From: an uncultured Clostridiaceae bacterium | Lineage (GTDB): Bacteria > Bacillota > Clostridia > Lachnospirales > Lachnospiraceae | Length of the DNA: 64,000 nt | Assembly: GCA_947177415.1 (NCBI GenBank) | Contig: CAMWUK010000003.1 | Coordinates: 24,723 to 88,722, forward strand | Direction of reading: 5' to 3' | Shown here: piece after piece, positions 20,091 through 29,765 of the stretch | How positions within the stretch are numbered: the first letter of the stretch is position 1 | Layout: every line of letters begins with the position of its first letter | The notes under the pieces: generated by a model | What the model was told of the DNA's origin: nothing | Database searches by the model: none | The model's input: only the letters and a program-made list of their open reading frames with translations | Position numbers and translations under genes: made by a program

Positions 20091-21792
20091 GCAGGATTTA
20101 GAGAAAACATTAAAATCAATTGACCATAAAAGTTATGGAATGTATAAAAGTTTAGCTGGTGAGTATCAGTTTGGGAATTTTATTTTTTACATTGATAAGG
20201 TGCAGGGAGATCCTTTCGCAGCACCTTCCAGAGTGCGGGTCCGTGTGCCAAAGACAACTCATGGATTTCCTGCATCTTTGTATGAAAAACATGAGACGAA
20301 AATTGCTTTGGAGGATATGATTTTACGGCAATGGAACAAAGTAGTTCAAGGATACAAGGGCAGAGGAGCAGGTTCTGGAAACAGTGGAAAGATAGCAGTA
20401 TGTCCATGTGGGCAGGAAATACTAGAAAGGATGGCAGTTGTTGTTGGCAAGGAAGAAATCGAAGGAAGATTTTTAATTGGGCTGCCAGCCAAAGGGAGAA
20501 GTATTTATGCAGATGCCCTAACAGAAATATTATTTGGATTTCTTCCTAAAATGGTAGATGAAGTCTTTACATATGGAAGTTATGCTATGGCAAAATTAGA
20601 AGAAAACAAAAGATTGGCAGAAGACCAGACTTATATACGAAACAAATTGGAAGAACTGGGATTAGTGGCTTTTATTGCAGATGGTTCTATATTGCCAAGA
20701 GAAAGTGGGATATCGGAAAGACCACTAAAAGGAGCTGTACCATTTTCTTCTCCAGAAAGCCAGCGGATTCATTTGAAGCTGCCTCATTATGGTGAAATAT
20801 CTGGCATGGGGATAAAGAAAGGAATTACCGTAATTGTTGGTGGAGGTTATCATGGAAAATCTACACTTTTACGTGCTATTGAATTAGGAGTCTATAATCA
20901 TAAAAAAGGTGATGGACGGGAATATGTCATCACTAATACAGAGGCAGTAAAGATACGGGCAGAAGATGGAAGAAATATTTGTAAAACGGATATTAGGATG
21001 TTTATTAACCATTTGCCAAATAAAACGGATACCAGACTATTTACTACAGAAAATGCAAGTGGAAGTACTTCCCAGTCTGCCAATATGATAGAAGCAATGG
21101 AGGCCGGGGCAACTGCTTTTTTGGTAGATGAGGATACCTCTGCAACAAATTTTATGGTAAGGGATTCCATTATGGAGAAGATTGTGTCAAAAGAAAAAGA
21201 ACCAATTACTCCATTTATTGCAAGAACCAGAGCTTTGTACCAGAAAAAAGGGATTTCTACCATTATTGTAGTGGGAAGTTCTTCCGCTTATTTTGAAGTG
21301 GCAGATACTATTTTACAACTGGATAATTATGAAGTGAAAGACATTAAAGAAATGGTAGAACAGGTATTGGCACAGCAAAAAAGAGAAGAAATTATGCAAA
21401 TTGAGGATCTGCCTGAAGTAAATTACAACAGAGTAGTAGGAAAGATCGATATGTCATACAAAGGCAGAGATATGAAAGTGAAGACTACAGGAAGAGATAC
21501 AATTTCCTTGAATAAAGAAAATATAGATGTCCGGTATCTGGAACAACTTATGGATAATGGACAGACTGTAGCAATTGGCTACTTTTTAAAATATATGATG
21601 GAAACTATGGTAGATAATAAAAAAACTATGCAGGAGATAGTAGAGGCGTTATATGCACAGATAGAGAAAAGAGGATTTTCTCACATAATACCAAAAGGAT
21701 ACTCCGCAGGTTTTTGTGTTTTACCAAGAAAGCAGGAAGTATATGCAGCATGGAACCGCTTTCGTGGACTTAGGCTAGAAGAAGGGAAATGA
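20077..21792 (+). CDS. Predicted ATPase of the ABC class
   Basis: Walker A GGGYHGKST; FLVDEDTSATNFMVRD; overlaps psd by 14 bp. Confidence 0.88.
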   Translation: MMKSKQDLEKTLKSIDHKSYGMYKSLAGEYQFGNFIFYIDKVQGDPFAAPSRVRVRVPKTTHGFPASLYEKHETKIALEDMILRQWNKVVQGYKGRGAGSGNSGKIAVCPCGQEILERMAVVVGKEEIEGRFLIGLPAKGRSIYADALTEILFGFLPKMVDEVFTYGSYAMAKLEENKRLAEDQTYIRNKLEELGLVAFIADGSILPRESGISERPLKGAVPFSSPESQRIHLKLPHYGEISGMGIKKGITVIVGGGYHGKSTLLRAIELGVYNHKKGDGREYVITNTEAVKIRAEDGRNICKTDIRMFINHLPNKTDTRLFTTENASGSTSQSANMIEAMEAGATAFLVDEDTSATNFMVRDSIMEKIVSKEKEPITPFIARTRALYQKKGISTIIVVGSSSAYFEVADTILQLDNYEVKDIKEMVEQVLAQQKREEIMQIEDLPEVNYNRVVGKIDMSYKGRDMKVKTTGRDTISLNKENIDVRYLEQLMDNGQTVAIGYFLKYMMETMVDNKKTMQEIVEALYAQIEKRGFSHIIPKGYSAGFCVLPRKQEVYAAWNRFRGLRLEEGK

Positions 21793-23210
21793 ATATGTAT
21801 AATCCAAAATCATTGAAAGCAGAAGAATTTATTTGCGATGAAGAGATAAAAGAAACATTAGCTTATGCAGAAGCCAATAAAGAAAATGTGGAACTGATAG
21901 ATGCTATTATTGCTAAAGCAGAATTAAAAAAGGGTTTGTCCCACAGAGAGGCATCTGTTCTGCTGGCTTGTGAAATGCAGGATAAGGTGGAAAAGATATA
22001 CGATTTGGCAGAGCAGATAAAGAAGGAATTTTATGGTAACCGTATTGTCATGTTTGCACCTTTATATTTGTCTAATTACTGTGTAAATAAATGTGTATAT
22101 TGTCCATATCACATACAAAATAAACATATTCCAAGAAAGAAACTCACCCAGGAAGAAGTCCGTAAGGAAGTGATTGCTCTACAGGATATGGGGCATAAGA
22201 GACTTGCCATTGAGGCTGGAGAAGACCCTGTGAATAATCCAATAGAATATATTTTAGAATGTATTAAGACTATTTATAGTATTCAACATAAAAATGGAGC
22301 CATCCGTCGTGTAAATGTAAATATTGCAGCTACTACTGTAGAAAATTATAAAAAGCTTCATGAGGCAGGAATTGGAACTTATATTTTGTTTCAGGAAACT
22401 TATCATAAAGAATCTTATGAAAAGCTTCATCCCGCTGGTCCAAAGCATAACTATGCCTATCACACAGAAGCTATGGATCGTGCCATGGAGGGTGGAATTG
22501 ATGATGTAGGACTTGGAGTTTTATTTGGACTGGATAAATATAAATATGAATTTGCAGCACTATTGATGCATGCAGAACATTTAGAGGCAGTACATGGAGT
22601 GGGACCTCATACTATTTCCGTTCCTAGAGTAAAGAAAGCAAATGATATAGATCCCGCACAATTTGATAATGGAATTAGTGATGATATTTTTTGCAAGATT
22701 ACAGCATGCATCCGTCTCGCTGTACCATATACAGGAATGATTATTTCTACCAGGGAATCTGCAGAATTGAGAGAGAAAATCATACGTCTTGGTGTGTCAC
22801 AGATATCTGGAGGTTCCAGAACCAGTGTAGGTGGATATCAGGAGGAGGAGAGACCTCATGATACAGAGCAGTTTGATGTATCCGATCAAAGAACTCTGGA
22901 TGAAGTGGTGAACTGGCTTATGAAGGCTGGATATATTCCAAGTTTTTGTACTGCCTGCTACAGGGAAGGAAGAACTGGAGACAGATTTATGTCTTTATGT
23001 AAATCAGGGCAGATTATCAACTGTTGCCATCCCAATGCACTTATGACATTGAAAGAATATTTAGTAGATTATGCAGGAGAAGAAACCAGAAAAATTGGTG
23101 AGGCATTAATTCAAAGGGAATTAGAAAAAATTACCAATGAGCAGGTTAAAAAGATTGCAACAGAAAGAGTTTGTTTTATTGAAGAAGGAAAGAGGGATTT
23201 TCGTTTTTAA
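21789..23210 (+). CDS. hydG: [FeFe]-hydrogenase maturation radical SAM protein HydG (ThiH-like)
   Basis: APLYLSNYCVNKCVYCPYHIQNKHIPRKKLTQEE; C-terminal CTACYREGRTGDRFM. Confidence 0.92.
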   Translation: MNMYNPKSLKAEEFICDEEIKETLAYAEANKENVELIDAIIAKAELKKGLSHREASVLLACEMQDKVEKIYDLAEQIKKEFYGNRIVMFAPLYLSNYCVNKCVYCPYHIQNKHIPRKKLTQEEVRKEVIALQDMGHKRLAIEAGEDPVNNPIEYILECIKTIYSIQHKNGAIRRVNVNIAATTVENYKKLHEAGIGTYILFQETYHKESYEKLHPAGPKHNYAYHTEAMDRAMEGGIDDVGLGVLFGLDKYKYEFAALLMHAEHLEAVHGVGPHTISVPRVKKANDIDPAQFDNGISDDIFCKITACIRLAVPYTGMIISTRESAELREKIIRLGVSQISGGSRTSVGGYQEEERPHDTEQFDVSDQRTLDEVVNWLMKAGYIPSFCTACYREGRTGDRFMSLCKSGQIINCCHPNALMTLKEYLVDYAGEETRKIGEALIQRELEKITNEQVKKIATERVCFIEEGKRDFRF

Positions 23211-23263
23211 AAAAAGTGTAGCTTTTTGGCTAGATAAAGAGTATTACTAATGAAGGAGGAAAA

Positions 23264-23773
23264 ATGGACAACAAAGGAAAGACTCTGGAGGAATGTTTTG
23301 ATGCTGCAATAAAAAAGTACGGAGATATGGTTTACCGGATAGCAATGAACCAGATGAAAAATGGAAGTGATGCAGATGATGTTTTTCAGGAAGTATTTAT
23401 AAAGTGGTTGCAACATTATGATAAATTTCAAAGTAATGAACACGAAAAAGCATGGTTAATACGGGTTACCATCAATCAGTGTAAATCTATACTGAAAAGC
23501 TCATGGTATAGCAAAACAGATGAAATGAAAGAAGAACTGGAAAATACATTGGTCTATACAGATACGGTACAGGAGGAAGGAAGCTTAAGTGAGGCAGTTA
23601 ACAAATTACCTGAAAAATACCGGATAGTAATTCATTTATTTTACTATGAAGAATTATCAATTTTGCAGATAAGTCAGGCTTTGAATGAAAAAGAGTCTAC
23701 CATTCGGACACAGCTAACAAGGGCAAGGCGGAAGTTAAAGCAACTATTGAAAGGAGTGGAGTTTGATGTTTAA
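23264..23773 (+). CDS. ECF-type RNA polymerase sigma factor
   Basis: DADDVFQEVFIKWLQH; LPEKYRIVIHLFYYEELSILQISQAL. Confidence 0.92.
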   Translation: MDNKGKTLEECFDAAIKKYGDMVYRIAMNQMKNGSDADDVFQEVFIKWLQHYDKFQSNEHEKAWLIRVTINQCKSILKSSWYSKTDEMKEELENTLVYTDTVQEEGSLSEAVNKLPEKYRIVIHLFYYEELSILQISQALNEKESTIRTQLTRARRKLKQLLKGVEFDV

Positions 23774-25025
23774 AGAAGATTATAAAAAACATTATGATGA
23801 AATACATCCAAGTCCCGAATTGGTAGAGCGAACAAAAAAAATGGCATTAGAACGATATCAAAGCAAGACTCCAGAGACACAAGAACAGGAATGGATGGAG
23901 GAAGAAAGCTACGAGACGGAGAAAATGGAATATCATGAAGAAAAAGTAATATTTTTAGAGAAAGACAAAAGAAAGATATTGCAGATTACAGCAGGACTTG
24001 CAGCAGGAATTGTGTTGGTTACAGCAGGATATTTGTTCAGTGGAACCTTAAGACAGCAAAGGGATTCTATTGGAACAGTAGCAGAAAATACTATCGAACC
24101 CACAAACATAAATGTACCAAGCAGTACTCCTTCTAAAAAGGAAGAAGCACACAAGCAGGAAGGAACAAAGAATTCTGGCGGTAAAAAGAAAGATGGACAA
24201 AAAGCACAAAAGTCTCAAAAGTTAACAAATGCTTTAACCTTTCTTGCCCAAATGGGAAATGAAGATGGTGTGCGGTTAGATTATGTTTCTGATAATCTTG
24301 TAATTTTTCATGGGAATTTTGGGATTCTGGGATATAATCTTTCCAGCAGGCAGCTTGTTGTTCAAATTCCGGCAAAGAGATACCAGTTTCCCAATATGTG
24401 GACTTTGGAAACTGTCAGTGTGAATCAGGAAGGAACAAAGATCGCTTGGTATGGGGCGGCATCCAGCAATACAGAACTGGATGTATATGATATTACTGCT
24501 GGAACCTATTCCAAGATGGATTCCATGGAATGGCAGGAAGAAAATCAAAACTTTTCAAGTATGGTATCTGTTTTGGGAACGGATGCAGATGTATATAGTA
24601 GTAAAGCAACAGACATGTGTGTAAAGTTATCAGAGAGCAGAACCTGTCAGTTGATATATCAGGCACCATCTCTTTCGCTACAGGCATCCTTGGGAATTGC
24701 TATTGTAGATATGGAGGCAAAAACAGAGCAAATATATGATGTATTTGGAAGTATTGGAAGGCAAGTGGCACAAAGCTATGGAGTATCCTATGGAGGATAT
24801 CATAATGAACATGGAGAAAAAATATTTGAGTCAAAGCCGGATGGAACAGAGACTCCAGAAGAAACAACAGAACCAGAAATAGAACCAACAGAAGATGCGG
24901 CAGCTACAGAAGCACCATTAGAAGCAACGCCTACACCTGTGCCAGAGCCTACAGAAAATGTCACAAAACCAGAGGTGACAGAAAATTCCCAGAGATTAAC
25001 ACAGAGCATAGAGAATATTGAGTAA
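23763..25025 (+). CDS. Putative membrane anti-sigma/regulator with Thr/Pro-rich C-terminus
   Basis: Overlaps sigma gene; one TM segment ILQITAGLAAGIVLVTAGYLF. Confidence 0.65.
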   Translation: MMFKEDYKKHYDEIHPSPELVERTKKMALERYQSKTPETQEQEWMEEESYETEKMEYHEEKVIFLEKDKRKILQITAGLAAGIVLVTAGYLFSGTLRQQRDSIGTVAENTIEPTNINVPSSTPSKKEEAHKQEGTKNSGGKKKDGQKAQKSQKLTNALTFLAQMGNEDGVRLDYVSDNLVIFHGNFGILGYNLSSRQLVVQIPAKRYQFPNMWTLETVSVNQEGTKIAWYGAASSNTELDVYDITAGTYSKMDSMEWQEENQNFSSMVSVLGTDADVYSSKATDMCVKLSESRTCQLIYQAPSLSLQASLGIAIVDMEAKTEQIYDVFGSIGRQVAQSYGVSYGGYHNEHGEKIFESKPDGTETPEETTEPEIEPTEDAAATEAPLEATPTPVPEPTENVTKPEVTENSQRLTQSIENIE

Positions 25026-25027
25026 TT

Positions 25028-25059
25028 TAAACAACCGATGGATTACCATCGGTTGTTTA
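25028..25059. terminator. Bidirectional hairpin taaacaaccgatggattaccatcggttgttta
   Basis: Perfect inverted repeat between converging genes. Confidence 0.85.
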
Positions 25060-25519
25060 ATAATTGGGAATGCAGTTTGATTTGGTAATAATATAATAAA
25101 AATAAATAAATTACTATATTACCCAATAATATAAAGGATGGAAAATAATTTGCAATAAAATGAGGAGTTGGATGCAAAACTGTGGAAAACTGCCATGTAA
25201 TCAGTAATATATTCGATAGCCAAAAAGTAATCAGTTGGCAGATATATTTTTTGGAATCATAAGCATAGCTTTTCTTTAGGGTGGGCAATATAACAGTATG
25301 TGAATTTGGTTTTTTATTTTGCAGGGTGTGTTCTAAAATGCTGGGAGCCAAAAGAGAGACAATGGCAATGTATGTACAATATAGTCCGTAATGGTGGGCA
25401 AAATAGTAAAAGAATGCAGCCAAGCAGGAAAGCAATAAAAAATAACGGGCAATAAGCAGACTATGGTAACCACTGATTTTTTTGATTTCTCTATATAATG
25501 GATTGGGGGATAAAAGCAT
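25043..25519 (-). CDS. Hypothetical membrane protein
   Basis: 158 aa with hydrophobic segments; RBS aaggag upstream. Confidence 0.6.
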   Translation of the reverse strand: MLLSPNPLYREIKKISGYHSLLIARYFLLLSCLAAFFYYFAHHYGLYCTYIAIVSLLAPSILEHTLQNKKPNSHTVILPTLKKSYAYDSKKYICQLITFWLSNILLITWQFSTVLHPTPHFIANYFPSFILLGNIVIYLFLLYYYQIKLHSQLLNNRW

Positions 25520-25547
25520 AAATAAAACTCCTTTTTGATAAAATGTG

Positions 25548-25733
25548 GTAACAGTTCAGCCATGCAAAAGTATATGTGCAAATTGCACGAGGGAGCTTGC
25601 TCACAAAGGGCAATTTGTACATATACTTTTATATGCTTAACGCCATACATGAATATTTTGCCAGCCAATTTATAATATTTTTAGTCATGATGTATATTCT
25701 GGCAAAATATGAATGACATGGCTGAACTGTTAC
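25548..25733. mobile_element. MITE-like element J, 186 bp
   Basis: 17-bp perfect TIRs GTAACAGTTCAGCCATG/CATGGCTGAACTGTTAC; perfect 8-bp repeats aaaatgtg on both sides. Confidence 0.92.
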
Positions 25734-25823
25734 AAAATGTGTAGCAGAATCTAAAAAAGCTACTAATATATTGTAACTTATGTAGGTGATTTTTGTAAAT
25801 AGGATAATTACTTGATATACATT

Positions 25824-25929
25824 CAGCCTATTTGTAATTCGCCTTTGGTGAAAGGCTGGATTCTTGGCTGTTCTATGTTCGTGGCACATAGCTTGACAGC
25901 AAGTACCAAGCTTGTGAGTGAATAGTAAC
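25824..25929. mobile_element. Partial MITE-like copy D
   Basis: Reverse complement of element B (cagcctatttgtaattcgcc..ggctgttctatgttcg..cacatagcttgacagcaag..aagcttgtgagtg). Confidence 0.8.
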
Positions 25930-26168
25930 TGGGCTGCTGCTTTGCCTGCCCATACAGTTTAGCCAAAAAACAGGGCAAATATCGGAAAAAATTGTATATT
26001 AGTCAGAAAAAACTTTTTTTTATAAAATACCTTTGAAAATTATTAGGAATATGTATATAATAAATAGGAATGCGTAAATAGGCACAATAATCCAAGATTA
26101 TTCATGTTTGCAATATAAGTCGTGAATAATTGGCATAATGGAAGATTAGAATGAAGAAAGCAATAAGT

Positions 26169-26212
26169 AATGCGTGAATACCTTATAAAATATAAGGATT
26201 TATGCATTTTTT
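26169..26212 (+). terminator. aatgcgtgaataccttata...tataaggatttatgcatttttt
   Basis: Long stem with T tract. Confidence 0.65.
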
Positions 26213-26343
26213 GAAACATAGAAGAATGTGCAGATATTCTGAATTGTTACAGATTTGTATCGAAAGAGAAGAGCAACCATTTGATAGGTTTGTAGCGAAT
26301 ATGCGACAAAGAGAAATTGGAAAGACAAGAAAGGAGTAGTACT

Positions 26344-27348
26344 ATGATTGGAAGCGATATGGGAATTGATTTGGGAACAGCAAGTGTTCTGGTTTATATA
26401 AAGGGAAAAGGTGTTGTGTTAAAGGAGCCATCTGTTGTGGCATTTGACCGCAATACTAATAAAATTAAAGCAATTGGAGAAGAAGCAAGATTGATGTTAG
26501 GTAGAACGCCTGGAAATATTGTGGCAGTAAGACCATTAAGACAGGGTGTTATTTCCAATTATGATATTACAGAGAAAATGCTTCGTTACTTTATCCAAAA
26601 AGCAATGGGAAAACAAATGCGTTTCCGTAAGCCGAGAATCAGTGTCTGTGTACCGAGTGGTGTCACACAGGTAGAGAAAAAAGCAGTGGAAGATGCAACG
26701 ATTCATGCAGGTGCAAGAGATGTAGAAGTTATTGAAGAACCAATAGCGGCTGCAATAGGAGCTGGAATTGATATTTCCAGACCATGTGGAAATATGATTG
26801 TGGATATTGGAGGAGGAACTACAGATATTGCGGTTATTTCTTTAGGAGGAACTGTTGTAAGCACTTCTATTAAAATTGCTGGGGATAATTTTGATGAAGC
26901 AATTGTACGTTATATGAGAAAAAAACACAATCTTTTGATTGGTGAGAGAACAGCAGAAGATATTAAAATAAAGATTGGTAATGCTTATAAGAGAGAAGAG
27001 ACTGAGAGTATTGATGTAAGAGGACGAAATCTTGTAACTGGTTTACCAAAGACCATTACAGTTACTTCTGATGAGACAGAAGAAGCACTTCATGAAGCAA
27101 CTGCACAAATTGTAGAGGCAGTACATGCCGTTTTAGAAAAAACTCCACCAGAATTGTCCGCAGATATTGCAGATAGAGGTATTGTATTAACAGGTGGTGG
27201 TGCCCTGCTTCGTGGACTAGAAGAGTTGATTGAATCCAGAACAGGTATTACAACCATGACAGCAGAGGATCCTATGACAGTAGTGGCAATTGGAACTGGT
27301 AAATTCGTAGAGTTCTTAGGTGGAAAAAGAGACGAAAAAGAAAAATAA
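26344..27348 (+). CDS. mreB: Rod shape-determining protein MreB/Mbl
   Basis: MGIDLGTASVLVYIKGKGVVLKEPSVVA; RBS aaaggag before 26344. Confidence 0.93.
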   Translation: MIGSDMGIDLGTASVLVYIKGKGVVLKEPSVVAFDRNTNKIKAIGEEARLMLGRTPGNIVAVRPLRQGVISNYDITEKMLRYFIQKAMGKQMRFRKPRISVCVPSGVTQVEKKAVEDATIHAGARDVEVIEEPIAAAIGAGIDISRPCGNMIVDIGGGTTDIAVISLGGTVVSTSIKIAGDNFDEAIVRYMRKKHNLLIGERTAEDIKIKIGNAYKREETESIDVRGRNLVTGLPKTITVTSDETEEALHEATAQIVEAVHAVLEKTPPELSADIADRGIVLTGGGALLRGLEELIESRTGITTMTAEDPMTVVAIGTGKFVEFLGGKRDEKEK

Positions 27349-27369
27349 TTGAAGATAAAGTATCAAATA

Positions 27370-27419
27370 AGCTGCTGGCAAAACATAGGCTTGGAGTATG
27401 TTTTAAAAGGCAGCTTTTG
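27370..27419 (+). terminator. gctgctggcaaaacat...atgttttaaaaggcagctttt
   Basis: Imperfect stem-loop. Confidence 0.55.
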
Positions 27420-27430
27420 TGAAAAAAGGG

Positions 27431-27458
27431 TAAAGTATTTTAAGAAATAGTACGATAT
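27431..27458 (+). promoter_or_regulatory. Sigma28-like promoter TAAA-N16-TACGATAT
   Basis: Upstream of flgF; resembles TAAA-N15-GCCGATAA. Confidence 0.45.
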
Positions 27459-27572
27459 ATAATTAAATGTAAACATATTTGAGAGGAATCAAAACAAAGA
27501 CAAGTAGATTTCCAGAAGGGTATCATTCATGTAGAGATTCTGAATGAGCAGAAGCAAAGATGGAGGAAGAGA

Positions 27573-28346
27573 ATGGTAAGAGGATTATATACTGCATATA
27601 CCGGTATGGTGAATGAGCAGAAACGTTTGGATGTAATTTCTAATAACTTAGCAAATTCAGCAACAGTAGGCTATAAGGAAGAGAGTGTAAGCAGCCAGTC
27701 TTTTGATGATGTACTTACAATTAAGATCCGGGATAATTCTGTGGGATATAACAATCAAGCAATTGGTGAAATGTCTCTTGGGGTGAAAATTGGAGAAGTA
27801 TATACCAATTATGGTCAGGGATCGTTGGTAGAGACTGGAAATACATTTGATTTGGCAATTGAAGGAGACGGCTTTTTTACTATGCGTTGTCCTACAAGAA
27901 GTGGACAGGATGTAGAGCGTTATACACGTAACAGTTGTTTTAAAATGACACAAGATGGATATGTAGTTGATGTAAATGGTAACCATCTACAGGGCGAAGG
28001 CGGAGATATTGTAGTACCAGTGGATGCAACCATTTCTATTGATAAAACCGGTGCAATTTATGCCAATGGGGAATACATAGACACTATATTGTTAACAGAT
28101 TTTGAGGATTATGATTATATTGAAAAATATGGAGATAACTTATATCAAACGGTAGACGGAGCAACTACAAAAGCGGCAACCGGATTGATTAATCAGGGGT
28201 ATACAGAAGCTTCTAATGTAAATGTTGTTTCAGAAATGGTTGATATGATTACCATTACAAGAGCATACGAAGCTGGCCAGAAAGTGATGCAGACCGTAGA
28301 TAATATGTTAGAGGCATCATGTAATTCCGTTGGTAGAGTAGGATAA
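27573..28346 (+). CDS. flgF: Flagellar basal-body rod protein FlgF-like
   Basis: MVRGLYTAYTGMVNEQKRLDVISNNLANSATVGYKEE. Confidence 0.85.
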   Translation: MVRGLYTAYTGMVNEQKRLDVISNNLANSATVGYKEESVSSQSFDDVLTIKIRDNSVGYNNQAIGEMSLGVKIGEVYTNYGQGSLVETGNTFDLAIEGDGFFTMRCPTRSGQDVERYTRNSCFKMTQDGYVVDVNGNHLQGEGGDIVVPVDATISIDKTGAIYANGEYIDTILLTDFEDYDYIEKYGDNLYQTVDGATTKAATGLINQGYTEASNVNVVSEMVDMITITRAYEAGQKVMQTVDNMLEASCNSVGRVG

Positions 28347-28347
28347 G

Positions 28348-28407
28348 GTAACTGTTCAGGCAGGTCTTGCACACTCCGCTGTGCAAGACCGTAAAAAAGA
28401 CTAAAAC
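28348..28407. mobile_element. MITE-like element K (left end plus hairpin)
   Basis: GTAACTGTTCAGGCAGGTCTTGCACActccgcTGTGCAAGACC; flanks aggataag/aggatagg; no matching right TIR. Confidence 0.55.
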
Positions 28408-28432
28408 AGGATAGGAATAGGAGGAGAGGCAG

Positions 28433-29248
28433 ATGTTACGTTCATTATGGACTGCGGCTTCAGGAATGAAGGCACAACAGACTAATGTAGATACAATTGC
28501 ACATAACTTAGCAAATATTAATACAACAGGATATAAGACAGAAAAAGTAGAATTCCAATCTTTGTTGTATCAAACCATACAAGGAACTAGTTATGATAGT
28601 GAAGGTGATGTGAAACCAATTCCGGTACAGGTAGGACTTGGAGTAAAAAGTGGAGCAATCACATCACAATTTACACCAGGAAATTTGCTTACTACAGATG
28701 GTGCTTTTGATTTTTTTATTGATGGTGAAGGCTTTTTTCAAGTACAATTACCAGATGGCAGTATTGGATATACCAAAAATGGTTCGTTAAAGATGTCTGT
28801 TGACACCGATGGAATGACTTTGGCAACTTCTGAAGGATATCCGGTATTGGATACCAATGGTGAGAAGATTACAGTGGGAATGAATTATAATACAGCATTG
28901 CTGGAGTTTGATTCCTCTGGAAATCTGATGTATCCTGATGAGACAAATAATATGCAGAGAATAGGAATACAGATTGGTTTAATACAATTTAACAATCCTT
29001 CTGGATTATTTAAAGTCTCAGATAGTCTTTTTAAAGAATCAGAAGCTTCAGGAGTGCCAAGAGAAGAATGGACCGACGGAGAACTTACACCAAGTTCTGT
29101 TTTACAAGGGTATTTGGAAGGATCTAATGTGCAAGCAGCAGATGAAATGGTGAATTTGATTATTGCACAAAGAGCTTACGAGATGAACTCTAAGGCAATT
29201 ACTGCTTCCGATGAGATGTTGCAGCAAGCAAACAATCTAAGAGGATAG
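28433..29248 (+). CDS. flgG: Flagellar basal-body rod protein FlgG
   Basis: MLRSLWTAASGMKAQQTNVDTIAHNLANINTTGYK. Confidence 0.92.
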   Translation: MLRSLWTAASGMKAQQTNVDTIAHNLANINTTGYKTEKVEFQSLLYQTIQGTSYDSEGDVKPIPVQVGLGVKSGAITSQFTPGNLLTTDGAFDFFIDGEGFFQVQLPDGSIGYTKNGSLKMSVDTDGMTLATSEGYPVLDTNGEKITVGMNYNTALLEFDSSGNLMYPDETNNMQRIGIQIGLIQFNNPSGLFKVSDSLFKESEASGVPREEWTDGELTPSSVLQGYLEGSNVQAADEMVNLIIAQRAYEMNSKAITASDEMLQQANNLRG

Positions 29249-29300
29249 AATACCTTTCTTTCATGAAATATATAAATAGTAACAGATAGGAGATGCTAAT

Positions 29301-29660
29301 ATGAGTAGTATAGGAGATATCACTTCATCTTATTATGATTTCAATTCCATATATGGTAATACACCTGCTACAAATACTACATCAGCAGATAAGCTGGTTA
29401 ATACTTTGGATAATATAAATGTAGAGAATGCATCCGATGAAGAATTATTGGAAGCTTGTAAAAGTTTTGAGGCATATTTTATTGAGCAGGTCTTAAAAGA
29501 AGCAAAGAAAACAATAAAAGATGAAGATGAAGAAGAAAATCAATATATAGAATACTTTGGAGATAACATGATACAAGAGTGTGCACAGATGCTCTCTGAT
29601 CGTGGTGAACTAGGAATAGCACAAACATTGTATGAATCTATGAAGAGAAATGGAATGTAA
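29301..29660 (+). CDS. Rod-binding protein, FlgJ N-terminal-like
   Basis: ACKSFEAYFIEQVLKEAKKT..DNMIQECAQMLSDRGELGIAQTLYESM. Confidence 0.85.
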   Translation: MSSIGDITSSYYDFNSIYGNTPATNTTSADKLVNTLDNINVENASDEELLEACKSFEAYFIEQVLKEAKKTIKDEDEEENQYIEYFGDNMIQECAQMLSDRGELGIAQTLYESMKRNGM

Positions 29661-29689
29661 ATGGTGCATAAAAAAATAATAGAAAAAGG

Positions 29690-29730
29690 AATCTCGTGGC
29701 ATATCAGATTATTGATATATCACGAGATTT
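29690..29730 (+). terminator. aatctcgtggcatatca...tgatatatcacgagattt
   Basis: Stem-loop inside the nominal 5' end of the recD2 ORF. Confidence 0.65.
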
Positions 29731-29765
29731 GCTTGCTTAAAAGGAATGTACTTTCAAAAAATGAA

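Noticed and set aside
25333-25889. Minus-strand ORFs 25333-25668 and 25629-25889
   Set aside because: Overlap the better-supported 25043-25519 ORF and element J.
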